Shown here: piece after piece, positions 7,278-16,261 of the stretch
How the letters are laid out: each line of letters opens with the position of its first letter
Numbering within the stretch: position 1 is the stretch's first letter
Assembly: GCF_018492665.1 (NCBI RefSeq)
Contig: NZ_JAFVME010000017.1
Span: 1 to 64,000 of the forward strand
Direction of reading: 5' to 3'
From: Pedobacter sp. B4-66
GTDB taxonomy: Bacteria > Bacteroidota > Bacteroidia > Sphingobacteriales > Sphingobacteriaceae
Length of the DNA stretch: 64,000 nucleotides
The notes under the pieces: model-generated
The model's database searches: none
Seen by the model: only the letters and a program-made list of their open reading frames with translations
What the model was told of the DNA's origin: nothing
Position numbers and translations under genes: made by a program

Positions 7278-8825
7278 TTAATATTCTCCAAAAACATTAC
7301 GTAGAACATCAGCTATCTCTCCGAGGGTTGCGTATGCTTCAACCGCTATCAAAATGTGTGGCATTAGATTCTCAGTCCCTTTAGCGGCTTCAGATAAATT
7401 ATTCAACGCTTTTTCAACAGCATTGTTGTCTCTTTCTGCTTTTAGCTTGGTTATCTTCTCAGTTTGTATTGTACGGATAGATTCATCTATAGTAAATACT
7501 TCAGTTATGCCTTCCTGTTCCTGTGTAAATTTGTTTACACCAACAATTACCCTACTGGCCTCTTCAACCTCAACCTGATAACGATAAGCCGCGTCTGCAA
7601 TTTCATTTTGAATATACTCATTTTCTATTGCATCTACAGAACCACCCATCGCATCTATCTTATCTATATACAACTGCGCTGCTGCTTCAATTTCATCAGT
7701 TAGTGTTTCTACAAAATACGACCCTGCCAATGGATCTACCGTATCAGTCACTCCACTTTCAAAAGCGATTACCTGCTGTGTACGCAAAGCGATTTTTGCC
7801 GCAGCTTCAGTTGGTAAGGACAGCGCTTCATCATATCCATTTGTATGCAGAGACTGGGTACCTCCTAAAACTGCTGCCATGGCCTGATTAGTTACCCTGA
7901 TTACATTATTAAGTGGCTGCTGCGCAGTAAGTGTTGATCCGCCGGTTTGCGTGTGAAAACGCAGCATCTGAGCTTTCTCATCTGTTGCCCCAAGTTCCTT
8001 TGTTATTTTGGCCCACATTCTTCTGGCAGCTCTAAATTTAGCTATCTCCTCAAAGAAATTATTATGGCAATTGAAGAAGAAAGAAAGTCGTTTAGCGAAT
8101 ATATTAATATCCAACCCCTTATCTAACGCGGCATTAAGGTATGCCTTTCCGTTTGCCAGAGTAAATGCCAGTTCCTGAACAGCAGTAGATCCAGCTTCGC
8201 GGATGTGGTACCCAGAAATAGATATCGTATTCCACTTAGGCACCTCCTTACTGCAATATTCAAAAATATCAGTAATGATCCTCATTGAGGGTTTTGGTGG
8301 ATATATATACGTACCTCTTGCGGCATACTCTTTTAAGATATCATTTTGAATAGTACCGGATATCTGCTTAATGTCTGCTCCCTGTTTTTTGGCTAATGCA
8401 ATATACATTGCCAATAAAATTGAGGCAGTAGCATTTATTGTCATAGATGTGGTGATCTTTTGCAGTTCTATCCCATCAAACAATATCTCTATATCTTTTA
8501 ATGAATCGATAGCAACACCAACCTTACCTACTTCCCCTTCTGACATATCGTGATCAGAATCATATCCAATTTGAGTAGGAAGATCAAATGCGACTGACAA
8601 ACCCATTGTCCCTTGCTTTAGCAAGTAATGATAACGCTTGTTAGATTCTTCGGCAGTGGAAAATCCTGCATACTGCCTCATCGTCCACAACCTACCTCTA
8701 TACATATCCTTTTGGATACCTCTGGTAAAAGGAAATTCGCCGGGAGTTTCTGTTAAAGGTTTTGCGACAGTGTATACTTCCTTTATTTCAATGCCTGAAG
8801 TTGTGGTAAACGTTTTCTCTTTCAT
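7278..8825 (-). CDS. Methylmalonyl-CoA mutase large subunit, split type without B12 domain
   Basis: 515 residues covering only the TIM-barrel substrate domain of B12-dependent acyl-CoA mutases. The methylmalonyl-type active-site residues are visible: Tyr in RQYAGFSTAEESN, Arg in KPSMRIITDIF and His in ISGYHIREAG. The isobutyryl-CoA mutase family instead has Phe and Gln at the first two. Further motifs are QNDILKEYAARGTYIYPP and GGTQSLHTNGYDEAL. The C-terminal B12-binding DxHxxG domain of one-chain enzymes is missing, so a separate small subunit must exist; none is in this window. Converts (R)-methylmalonyl-CoA and succinyl-CoA. The upstream gene on the same strand ends 2 nt before its ATG. 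Confidence 0.9.
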   Translation of the reverse strand: MKEKTFTTTSGIEIKEVYTVAKPLTETPGEFPFTRGIQKDMYRGRLWTMRQYAGFSTAEESNKRYHYLLKQGTMGLSVAFDLPTQIGYDSDHDMSEGEVGKVGVAIDSLKDIEILFDGIELQKITTSMTINATASILLAMYIALAKKQGADIKQISGTIQNDILKEYAARGTYIYPPKPSMRIITDIFEYCSKEVPKWNTISISGYHIREAGSTAVQELAFTLANGKAYLNAALDKGLDINIFAKRLSFFFNCHNNFFEEIAKFRAARRMWAKITKELGATDEKAQMLRFHTQTGGSTLTAQQPLNNVIRVTNQAMAAVLGGTQSLHTNGYDEALSLPTEAAAKIALRTQQVIAFESGVTDTVDPLAGSYFVETLTDEIEAAAQLYIDKIDAMGGSVDAIENEYIQNEIADAAYRYQVEVEEASRVIVGVNKFTQEQEGITEVFTIDESIRTIQTEKITKLKAERDNNAVEKALNNLSEAAKGTENLMPHILIAVEAYATLGEIADVLRNVFGEY

Positions 8826-8827
8826 AA

Positions 8828-9373
8828 TTAAAATAACAAATGAATATCCTTTTTAATCAGATCTAATGTTAAATCATAAGGGTTATCGGCAATACCCGCC
8901 ATATGCTGCAATATCTTTCTACTCAAATCTACACCTTCTGCTTCGGCAGGTAGGCCACGTGCGGCATTGCTAACCATAGTTAAGGTATCATCTTTAAGCT
9001 TACGCGCAACATCCCATGTTACTGCACTTATATATAATTGCTGAGCTACATTATGCTGATACTCTGATCTTACTTCATTAAGTAATACTGACTGAAGATC
9101 GACAACAGAAATGCCTTGCTGGTGTACACGTATTAATAAATTAGCAGGATTAATCCTATCTACAAAAACAATAAGGCGTTCATGCGCCTGAAGTCGTAAC
9201 GGAAGTATATGCAAATGTTCTTCCTTTTTAGGGTCTGATGGTTTAGTTTCAACAGATTTTGTAACCAGGTACTTGCGCAAATCATTTATAAAGAGATAAT
9301 ATCCGGCTGCAACAGTTATAATACCACCTGTAGCCAATATGGCAACTTCTGTTAAAAAGTTTTGTACGTTCAT
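8828..9373 (-). CDS. Membrane-anchored protein of unknown function, coupled to the mutase
   Basis: 181 residues. An N-terminal transmembrane helix (VAILATGGIITVAAGYYLFI) is followed by a basic-acidic linker and a helical cytoplasmic domain containing LPLRLQAHERLIVFVDRINP and YQHNVAQQLYISAVTWD. I recognise it as a conserved Bacteroidota protein without known function. Its stop is 2 nt from the mutase start, so the pair is one operon. A role in scaffolding or regulating the mutase is possible but is only suggested by position. Confidence 0.75.
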   Translation of the reverse strand: MNVQNFLTEVAILATGGIITVAAGYYLFINDLRKYLVTKSVETKPSDPKKEEHLHILPLRLQAHERLIVFVDRINPANLLIRVHQQGISVVDLQSVLLNEVRSEYQHNVAQQLYISAVTWDVARKLKDDTLTMVSNAARGLPAEAEGVDLSRKILQHMAGIADNPYDLTLDLIKKDIHLLF

Positions 9374-9523
9374 TCAGCTTTGTTTGAATACAGTAATAAT
9401 TAGTATAGAGTCTCAGCAAAAATGTACAAATTATTTATATTTACGCCACTATTTGACATATTAAATAACGAGATAGACGTCTCTATCAGAGATAGCTATA
9501 GCACGTTTATAAACAATTATAAC

Positions 9524-9531
9524 TAAATTTG
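9524..9531 (+). promoter_or_regulatory. -7 box upstream of the IscA-like gene
   Basis: TAAATTTG fits TAnnTTTG and lies 22 nt before the ATG at 9554. No good TTG partner was seen. Short palindromes just upstream (AGACGTCT near 9475-9482, CTATCAGAGATAG near 9483-9495) could be operator half-sites, though they are short enough to be chance. Confidence 0.45.
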
Positions 9532-9553
9532 TACTTCCTAATTTTTCAAGAAT

Positions 9554-9907
9554 ATGAGTAATACAGTAGATACAGCATTTGCACCGGTAACTTTCACAGA
9601 AGGCGCTGTAAAGGAGCTTTTTAAATTAAAAGATCAGCAAGAGATTTCTGAAGACTTCGGATTGCGCGTAGGAGTTGACGGAGGAGGTTGCTCTGGAATG
9701 AGCTACGTACTAGGTTTTGATCAGAAAAAAGAAGGCGATCAGGAATTCATTATTGACGGCATTAAAGTTTTTATGCACAAAGCTCATCAGATGTATTTGA
9801 TGGGAATGCAGGTAGACTGGCAGGATGGTTTAAACTCAAGAGGCTTCACTTTCAGTAACCCAAATGCGAACAGCACGTGTGGTTGCGGAACAAGTTTCTC
9901 AGTTTAA
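9554..9907 (+). CDS. HesB/IscA-type iron-sulfur carrier
   Basis: 117 residues with the three conserved cysteines of A-type carriers: one in GGGCSGMSYVLGF and two in the C-terminal STCGCGTSFSV. This is the standard length and layout. The protein accepts and hands on iron-sulfur clusters during assembly in the cytoplasm. It is a single-gene transcript here: a promoter box sits upstream and a strong terminator follows, and no isc or suf partners are adjacent. Subtype (IscA, ErpA or SufA) cannot be decided from sequence alone. Confidence 0.92.
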   Translation: MSNTVDTAFAPVTFTEGAVKELFKLKDQQEISEDFGLRVGVDGGGCSGMSYVLGFDQKKEGDQEFIIDGIKVFMHKAHQMYLMGMQVDWQDGLNSRGFTFSNPNANSTCGCGTSFSV

Positions 9908-9936
9908 GTTCCTATTCTTTTGTAACATTATACATG

Positions 9937-9971
9937 GTCTCGTTGTCTTAACAGCGGGACTTTTTATTTTT
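9937..9971 (+). terminator. Rho-independent terminator of the IscA-like gene
   Basis: A ten-pair stem (9937-9946 with 9951-9960, including G-U pairs) closes the loop CTTA, and TTTTTATTTTT follows immediately. Confidence 0.85.
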
Positions 9972-9999
9972 ATCCCTTTAAGAATATATTTCATTTGAA

Positions 10000-11232
10000 A
10001 TGACCTATACCGAAAACGTACGACTAGCCCTTCAATCTATAAAAAGCAACCGCTTGCGCACTATGCTTACAGCATTGATTATTGCAATTGGTTTATCTGC
10101 ATTAGTAGGTATATTAACAACACTCGATGCTGTAAAGAAAAGCATGACGGAGGCCTTCTCTAGTATGGGGGCCAACGCTTTCACTGTCAGAAACAGAGGG
10201 TCAGGCATTAGAGTTGGTGGTTCAGGGCAGCGTCCGAAACCATTCAGATCTATCAAATATGAAGATGCCATAAGCTTTAAAGAAAGACTAAATACCCCTG
10301 CAACAGTAGCAATCAGTGTATTTGCCACAGGTGGCTCAACTGCAAAATATGGAGCTGAAAAAACCAACCCAAACATCAATATTCAAGGTATTGATGAGAA
10401 CGGACTAAACGCACAGGGGTTCAACCTTACGCTTGGACGTAATTTCAGCCTGGCTGAGGTCCAATCTGGCAACAACGTTTGTATAGTAGGTAACGAGATT
10501 AGAACCAAACTTTTTAAGAATCAGGATCCCATAGATAAAATCATTAATGTCGGGAACAATAGGCTAAAAATTATTGGCGTTCTTGAATCTAAAGGCCAAA
10601 GTATGGGCTTTAGTGGAGACAGATCCGTTTATGTCCCTCTTTTAAAGGCAAAACTGATCAACACCAATTCAAATCCTTCTTATACCATTACCGTAATGGT
10701 GCCGAGTAATGATCAAATGGACAACATCATTGGCGAGGCGACATCGGAACTGAGAAAAATAAGGAAAGTAAAAATCTCCGAACCCAATAATTTTGAAATC
10801 ACCAAAAGTGATTCACTTGCTCAAACACTATTCGAACAACTTCGAATGGTTGTATTGGGCGGTATAGCCATTGGAGTTATTACACTAATTGGTGCCTCAA
10901 TTGGCTTGATGAATATCATGCTCGTTTCTGTAACAGAAAGAACCCGAGAAATTGGAATCAGAAAAGCCATTGGAGCTAATCCTTCAGTAATCAGAAAACA
11001 GTTCCTTATTGAGGCTGTCATCATCTGTCTTATTGGCGGCGCGTTTGGTATATTCCTGGGTATTGCTATTGGAAACCTAATCTCCTTTGCCATGGGAGGA
11101 TCATTCATCATACCATGGGAATGGATTATGGGAGGTTTCGCGCTATGTGTTGGTGTTGGAATTATCTCAGGCTATTATCCTGCAAAAAAAGCTTCTAAAC
11201 TTGATCCGGTAGAAGCATTAAGATATGAATAA
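10000..11232 (+). CDS. MacB-like ABC transporter permease
   Basis: 410 residues. An N-terminal helix near 20-42 (MLTALIIAIGLSALVGILTT) is followed by a periplasmic MacB_PCD domain of about 230 residues. Three C-terminal helices form an FtsX domain (VVLGGIAIGVITLIGASIGL, then the conserved TERTREIGIRKAIGA). The architecture is that of MacB/LolC-type permeases, which move lipoproteins, peptides or drugs from the outer face of the inner membrane by mechanotransmission. No ATP-binding protein or HlyD-like adaptor is adjacent, so its ATPase must be encoded elsewhere. ATG at 10000. Confidence 0.88.
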   Translation: MTYTENVRLALQSIKSNRLRTMLTALIIAIGLSALVGILTTLDAVKKSMTEAFSSMGANAFTVRNRGSGIRVGGSGQRPKPFRSIKYEDAISFKERLNTPATVAISVFATGGSTAKYGAEKTNPNINIQGIDENGLNAQGFNLTLGRNFSLAEVQSGNNVCIVGNEIRTKLFKNQDPIDKIINVGNNRLKIIGVLESKGQSMGFSGDRSVYVPLLKAKLINTNSNPSYTITVMVPSNDQMDNIIGEATSELRKIRKVKISEPNNFEITKSDSLAQTLFEQLRMVVLGGIAIGVITLIGASIGLMNIMLVSVTERTREIGIRKAIGANPSVIRKQFLIEAVIICLIGGAFGIFLGIAIGNLISFAMGGSFIIPWEWIMGGFALCVGVGIISGYYPAKKASKLDPVEALRYE

Positions 11233-11258
11233 AAAAAAGGGAAGATAACTATCTTCCC
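11231..11258 (-). terminator. rfbB: Terminator overlapping the rfbB stop codon
   Basis: The hairpin GGGAAGAT(A)/(T)ATCTTCCC at 11239-11258 is followed on the minus strand by eight Ts (11231-11238). The rfbB stop codon TAG (11249-11251) sits in the loop, so the last codons form one arm. It ends the sugar-nucleotide operon; for the converging permease gene it gives only the hairpin. Confidence 0.8.
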
Positions 11259-12301
11259 TCATATTGATTTTCGTAGTAAGCCTGGTAATTTCCAGAAGTG
11301 ACATCAGAAAGCCACCCTTCATTTTGTAAATACCATTCTACTGTTTTCTCTAATCCTTCTTCAAACTGCAAACTAGGTACCCAGTTTAACTCATTTTGAA
11401 GTTTAGTTGAGTCGATAGCATAACGTAAGTCATGGCCAGCTCTATCTGTTACAAAAGTAATCAGCTTTGCCGACTCCCCTTCTGTTCTACCTAGCTTCTT
11501 ATCCATTATTTCACATAATAAATGAATAAGATCTATGTTTTTCCATTCATTATGACCACCAATGTTATAAGTTTGGCCTGTTTTAGCTTGATGGAAAATA
11601 ACATCAATTGCACGCGCATGATCTTCTACCCACAACCAATCGCGAACATTTTCGCCCTTGCCATAAACAGGCACCGGCTGTCCATTCTTAATGTTATTGA
11701 TTGCTAATGGTATAAGTTTTTCAGGAAAATGATGAGACCCATAATTGTTTGAACAATTAGACACTACGATATCTATACCATAGGTATCATGATATGCTCT
11801 TACAAAATGATCTGAAGATGCTTTTGAAGCTGAATACGGGCTATGTGGATCATAAGCTGTTGACTCAGTAAACATTCCTGTTTCACCTAGTGCTCCATAA
11901 ACCTCATCTGTCGAAACATGGTAGAATCTTTTCTTATCATAGTCGCCTTTCCAATATTCACGAGCCGCATTCAAAAGATTAACGGTTCCAATAACATTAG
12001 TCATCACAAACGCTGTTGGATCAGCAATTGACCTGTCAACATGCGACTCAGCGGCTAAATGAATAACTGCGTCGAAATTCTCTTTCCCAAATAATTCATT
12101 TATAACAGATGCTTCAGTGATATCTGCTTTAACAAAACGATAGTTTGGTTTATCTTCAATATCAGTAAGATTTGCAAGATTACCTGCATAAGTCAGCTTA
12201 TCCAGATTCACGATCAGATAATCAGGGTAGTTATTTACAAACCTTCTTACTACATGAGAGCCAATAAATCCTGCTCCTCCGGTTATTAATATTTTTTTCA
12301 T
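11249..12301 (-). CDS. rfbB: dTDP-glucose 4,6-dehydratase
   Basis: 350 residues, extended SDR fold. NAD-binding GGAGFIGSHVVR at the N-terminus, HLAAESHVDRSI, catalytic STDEVYG and the YSASK of the YxxxK pair are all RmlB signatures. It converts dTDP-glucose to dTDP-4-keto-6-deoxyglucose, the branch point for rhamnose and other deoxysugars of surface polysaccharide. The rmlA, rmlC and rmlD partners are not in the window. It is the last gene of the minus-strand operon that starts at ugd, 3 nt after the unknown 188-residue gene. Confidence 0.95.
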   Translation of the reverse strand: MKKILITGGAGFIGSHVVRRFVNNYPDYLIVNLDKLTYAGNLANLTDIEDKPNYRFVKADITEASVINELFGKENFDAVIHLAAESHVDRSIADPTAFVMTNVIGTVNLLNAAREYWKGDYDKKRFYHVSTDEVYGALGETGMFTESTAYDPHSPYSASKASSDHFVRAYHDTYGIDIVVSNCSNNYGSHHFPEKLIPLAINNIKNGQPVPVYGKGENVRDWLWVEDHARAIDVIFHQAKTGQTYNIGGHNEWKNIDLIHLLCEIMDKKLGRTEGESAKLITFVTDRAGHDLRYAIDSTKLQNELNWVPSLQFEEGLEKTVEWYLQNEGWLSDVTSGNYQAYYENQYEGR

Positions 12302-12304
12302 GGT

Positions 12305-12871
12305 TTATAGTTCTTTAGGCAGCCCAAGTTCTTCAGCTACCATGGATGTTTTGTTTTGATATATCTTAGCAAGTACTACATTTAACGAATCTCTTAAATC
12401 AAACTGAAGGTCTTCGTGTAGTTTACTGTACTTACTTAGTACAGAAACTGTCGATTTAACAAAATAAACCGACAGTTTCTCATTAAACTTATGCAATGGC
12501 GAAAAAACACCATCATTAAAATCTATTGGAATATGTTTTAATAAATGGACTCTCAATTCCATTTCAGTAGTAACATCTTTAGTTACCTTAAAATGATGAG
12601 TAATGCTTCCATTTAACTTACGCATCTTCAATATAGTATCTTTTGACGTGAGCCTTTTGTTAGACGAAAGTTCGTTAACCGTTTCATCTATTGTGGCCAA
12701 TAACTTTTCATAACGCTCTACCAAATCATGCTCATCCTCAAGCAACTTAAAGTGCAAATGTTCTGTTAAAACCTTATCCTTAGCAATTAGCCTGAGCAAT
12801 AATTTATCTTTTTCCTTTTCAGGAAGAGACTTTATCTCTAGTTTAAGATCCTTATGCTCACTTAACAGCAT
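12305..12871 (-). CDS. Helical protein of unknown function in the sugar-nucleotide operon
   Basis: 188 residues that I do not recognise. Predicted wholly alpha-helical and highly charged (Lys and Glu rich N-terminus, LEIKSLPEKEKDKLLLRLIA), with no signal peptide, membrane helix, cysteine or nucleotide-binding motif. It starts 1 nt after galE ends and stops 3 nt before rfbB, so it is certainly co-transcribed and probably co-translated with both. That placement argues for a soluble accessory role, but no function can be assigned. Confidence 0.7.
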   Translation of the reverse strand: MLLSEHKDLKLEIKSLPEKEKDKLLLRLIAKDKVLTEHLHFKLLEDEHDLVERYEKLLATIDETVNELSSNKRLTSKDTILKMRKLNGSITHHFKVTKDVTTEMELRVHLLKHIPIDFNDGVFSPLHKFNEKLSVYFVKSTVSVLSKYSKLHEDLQFDLRDSLNVVLAKIYQNKTSMVAEELGLPKEL

Positions 12872-12872
12872 C

Positions 12873-13895
12873 CTAGAATGGGTTGTCTTTTAAATACTTC
12901 TCCCAATTCCATGCGGACGACATCATTACATCGATATCCAATTCTGCTTTCCAGTTTAAATCTCTGGCAGATTTAGTTACATCTCCCCAAACTTTTTCGA
13001 TATCACCTTCTCTTCTGGCTCCGATAGTGTATTGTAATTTTTGACCAGTTGATTTTTCGAAAGCATCAATCACTTGCAATACTGAAGAACCTTTTCCTGT
13101 ACCTAAATTAAACACTTCATAATTTGAAGCTGCAGCATCACTTTCTAAACGTTTAATGGCTGCAACGTGTGCCTTAGCTAAATCCACTACGTGAATGTAA
13201 TCTCTTATCGCACTTCCGTCTGGGGTATCATAATCATTACCATAAACAGTTATAGGGCCACGTTTGCCAATAGCAGATTGTGTAATAAATGGAACAAGGT
13301 TTTGAGGAACTCCAATTGGCAACTCACCAATTAAAGCAGTATGATGCGCCCCTACCGGATTAAAATAACGAAGCGAAGTCACTTTTAAAGAAGGTGTAAC
13401 AGCACAAGTTTCCTGCAAAATCTCCTCAGCTATTTGTTTTGTGTTACCATAAGGTGATTCTGCCTTTTTTGTCGGAGCCTCTTCAGTTACAGGCAACACA
13501 TCAGGCTGTCCATAAACAGTGCATGATGAAGAGAATACTAACTTAATCGAGCTATTAAATGCACTAATAAGATTAATTAGCGAATAAAAATTGTTTTTAT
13601 AATATTTTAGCGGCTGTTGAACTGATTCGCCAACTGCTTTAAAGGCTGCAAAATGAATTACACCATCTATATCAGTATTTTTAGATACAAATTCAGTTAC
13701 TTTAGCTTCGTCACAAAGGTTAAGCTCAACAAACTCTGGCTTAATTCCTATAATTGCCTCTATTTGATCAAGTATTTTAGGATTAGAATTAGAAAGGTCA
13801 TCGACAATTATCACCTCATATCCTGCATTGTGTAATTCAACCACTGTATGGGAACCAATAAAACCGGTTCCTCCAGTTACTAATATTTTAGACAT
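12873..13895 (-). CDS. galE: UDP-glucose 4-epimerase
   Basis: 340 residues, extended SDR. NAD-binding GGTGFIGSHTVVEL, the GalE motif VIHFAAFKAVGESV, catalytic SSSCTVYG and YGNTK (Tyr and Lys), and LRYFNPVGAH are all present. It interconverts UDP-glucose and UDP-galactose. The gene begins 5 nt after the UDP-glucuronate decarboxylase gene and ends 1 nt before the unknown helical gene. In this setting it likely supplies UDP-Gal for surface glycans rather than serving a Leloir operon, since galK and galT are absent. Confidence 0.95.
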   Translation of the reverse strand: MSKILVTGGTGFIGSHTVVELHNAGYEVIIVDDLSNSNPKILDQIEAIIGIKPEFVELNLCDEAKVTEFVSKNTDIDGVIHFAAFKAVGESVQQPLKYYKNNFYSLINLISAFNSSIKLVFSSSCTVYGQPDVLPVTEEAPTKKAESPYGNTKQIAEEILQETCAVTPSLKVTSLRYFNPVGAHHTALIGELPIGVPQNLVPFITQSAIGKRGPITVYGNDYDTPDGSAIRDYIHVVDLAKAHVAAIKRLESDAAASNYEVFNLGTGKGSSVLQVIDAFEKSTGQKLQYTIGARREGDIEKVWGDVTKSARDLNWKAELDIDVMMSSAWNWEKYLKDNPF

Positions 13896-13900
13896 TCTTA

Positions 13901-14890
13901 TTAACGGTTATATGTTGTAAAATCTTTATGTTCTTTATCTATTAACGCTTCTTTCGGTAATGATTTAAAGTATTCGTAAGTAATCTTTAATCCTTCTGCG
14001 CGACTTACTTTTGGTTCCCAACCTAAAATTTCTCTCGCTTTTGTAATATCTGGACGACGTTGCTTCGGATCATCAACAGGCAAGTCTTTTAAAACTAGTT
14101 TTTGCGAAGTGCCCGTTAATTTAATAATCTCTTCTCCAAACTGCTTAATTGTAATTTCATCTGGATTCCCGATATTAACCGGCATAGCATAATCGCTTAA
14201 TAACAATCTATAGATACCTTCTATAAGGTCATCAACATAGCAGAAAGATCTGGTTTGAGATCCATCACCAAATACGGTTAAGTCCTCGCCTCTTAATGCC
14301 TGACCAATAAAAGCAGGTAAAACACGTCCATCATTTAATCGCATTCTAGGCCCATAGGTATTAAATATTCTCACTATTCGTGTTTCCACTCCATGAAAAG
14401 TATGGTAAGCCATTGTCATTGCTTCCTGAAAGCGCTTAGCTTCATCATAAACACCTCTTGGCCCTACCGGGTTTACATTACCCCAGTATTCCTCTGGCTG
14501 TGGATTCACACTTGGATCACCATAAACTTCTGACGTAGATGCGATTAGCATTCTGGCATTTTTGTTTTTCGCCAATCCCAACAAATTATGTGTTCCCAAA
14601 GAACCAACCTTTAAAGTCTGAATAGGTATTTTAAGATAGTCGATTGGACTAGCAGGTGATGCGAAATGAAGTATATAATCCAATTTACCGGATACATGAA
14701 CAAATTTTGAAACATCATGGTGTGCAAACTCAAAACTTTCCAATCCAAATAAATGCTCTATATTTTTCAGATCTCCGGTTATCAGGTTATCCATGCCAAT
14801 AACATAGTAGCCTTCTTTTATAAACCTATCGCATAAATGCGATCCTAGAAAACCGGCAGCTCCGGTAATTAAAATTCTTTTGCGTCCCAT
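13901..14890 (-). CDS. UDP-glucuronate decarboxylase (UDP-xylose synthase)
   Basis: 329 residues. The N-terminus ILITGAAGFLGSHLCDRF, HFASPASPIDYLKIPI, STSEVYGDP and the YDEAKR active-site pair are the signature series of bacterial UXS enzymes, as is RIFNTYGPRM with GDGSQTRSFCYVDDL. The enzyme takes UDP-glucuronate, the product of the preceding gene, to UDP-xylose with loss of CO2. Its ATG overlaps the ugd stop by one base (TAATG), which fits coupled translation. The residue pattern matches the decarboxylase rather than the dTDP-glucose dehydratase subgroup. Confidence 0.93.
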   Translation of the reverse strand: MGRKRILITGAAGFLGSHLCDRFIKEGYYVIGMDNLITGDLKNIEHLFGLESFEFAHHDVSKFVHVSGKLDYILHFASPASPIDYLKIPIQTLKVGSLGTHNLLGLAKNKNARMLIASTSEVYGDPSVNPQPEEYWGNVNPVGPRGVYDEAKRFQEAMTMAYHTFHGVETRIVRIFNTYGPRMRLNDGRVLPAFIGQALRGEDLTVFGDGSQTRSFCYVDDLIEGIYRLLLSDYAMPVNIGNPDEITIKQFGEEIIKLTGTSQKLVLKDLPVDDPKQRRPDITKAREILGWEPKVSRAEGLKITYEYFKSLPKEALIDKEHKDFTTYNR

Positions 14891-16200
14891 TAATTTATTA
14901 GCTTACGGCCTATACTGTTATAATAATATCCTAAATCGATCATTTTGTCAAGATCATATAAATTACGTCCATCAAAAATAACCTTATTCGTTAATGTCTG
15001 TTCCATCCTCTCAAAATCCGGATTTCTGAAAACAGACCATTCAGTTGCAATCAGTAATGCATCCGCACCCTCTAAAGCTTCATACTGATTAGTTGAGTAC
15101 TGGATTTTATCGCCAACCACTGCTTTTACGTTATTAATACCTTCGGGATCGAAAGCAGCAACAGTTGCACCATGTTTTAGTAGCTCATTAATAATGTATA
15201 AAGCCGGTGCTTCACGGATATCATCAGTTTCAGGTTTAAAAGCCAAGCCCCATAATGCAAAGTGCTTCCCTTTTAAATCATTTTTATAATATTTTAAAAG
15301 TTTATCAACCAAAACAACTTTCTGTCTTTCATTCACATTCATTACAGCTCTAAGAATCTGAAAATCATAATTGTGTTCATCAGCAGCTTTAGCTAATGCC
15401 TGTACATCTTTAGGGAAGCAACTGCCACCATAACCGATACCCGGGAACAAAAATCGTTTACCGATCCTATCATCTGAACCGATACCTTTACGCACTGCAT
15501 CAACATCAGCCCCTACAATTTCGCATAGATTCGCTACCTCGTTCATAAAGGTGATTTTAGTAGCCAGGAATGAATTAGCAGCATATTTTGTTAATTCAGA
15601 TGAACGCTCATCCATAAATAGAATTGGATTTCCTTGTCTAACGTATGGACCGTACAGTTCCAAAAGCAGTTTTTTTGCTCTTTCGCTACGTGTACCAATA
15701 ACTACCCTATCAGGCTTCATAAAATCATCCACAGCAACACCTTCACGCAAAAACTCAGGGTTTGAAACCACATCAATCTCAACAGAAGTATTTTCTGTAA
15801 ATACTGCCTGAACTTTATCTGCAGTTCCGACGGGAACTGTCGACTTATTGATAATCACTTTATACTCCGTTACCAGCTTAGAAATATCCTTTGCAGCACC
15901 TAAAATATACGATAAATCTGCAGCACCATCACCACCCGGAGGCGTTGGCAAAGCCATAAAAATAATTTGAGCGTCTTTAATCGCCACTGCCAGATCAGTA
16001 GTAAACACCAACCTTCCCTGTGCAATATTTCTATGAAACAAAATATCTAACCCGGGTTCATAAATAGGAATCTCACCATTCTGCATTTTGAGCACTTTGG
16101 CTTCATTAACGTCGACACAAATAACGTCGTTACCAGTTTCAGCTAAACAAGTTCCGGTAACTAAACCTACATAACCTGTTCCTATTACGGCTATTTTCAT
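14890..16200 (-). CDS. ugd: UDP-glucose 6-dehydrogenase
   Basis: 436 residues. Rossmann motif VIGTGYVGLVTGTCLAE at the N-terminus, the NPEFLREGVAVDDF segment and the catalytic cysteine in GIGYGGSCFPKDVQAL identify the UDP-glucose/GDP-mannose dehydrogenase family; WGLAFKPETDDIREAP marks the third domain. It oxidises UDP-glucose to UDP-glucuronate with two NAD+. It heads the operon ugd, UXS, galE, unknown, rfbB, with all junctions within 5 nt or overlapping. A 61-base gap separates it from the divergent waaA. Confidence 0.96.
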   Translation of the reverse strand: MKIAVIGTGYVGLVTGTCLAETGNDVICVDVNEAKVLKMQNGEIPIYEPGLDILFHRNIAQGRLVFTTDLAVAIKDAQIIFMALPTPPGGDGAADLSYILGAAKDISKLVTEYKVIINKSTVPVGTADKVQAVFTENTSVEIDVVSNPEFLREGVAVDDFMKPDRVVIGTRSERAKKLLLELYGPYVRQGNPILFMDERSSELTKYAANSFLATKITFMNEVANLCEIVGADVDAVRKGIGSDDRIGKRFLFPGIGYGGSCFPKDVQALAKAADEHNYDFQILRAVMNVNERQKVVLVDKLLKYYKNDLKGKHFALWGLAFKPETDDIREAPALYIINELLKHGATVAAFDPEGINNVKAVVGDKIQYSTNQYEALEGADALLIATEWSVFRNPDFERMEQTLTNKVIFDGRNLYDLDKMIDLGYYYNSIGRKLIN

Positions 16201-16261
16201 ATATTAATTTGGTTTTAATTTTATTGAAGTATCTTCGGCTAAGATAAGAAATAAACACAAA

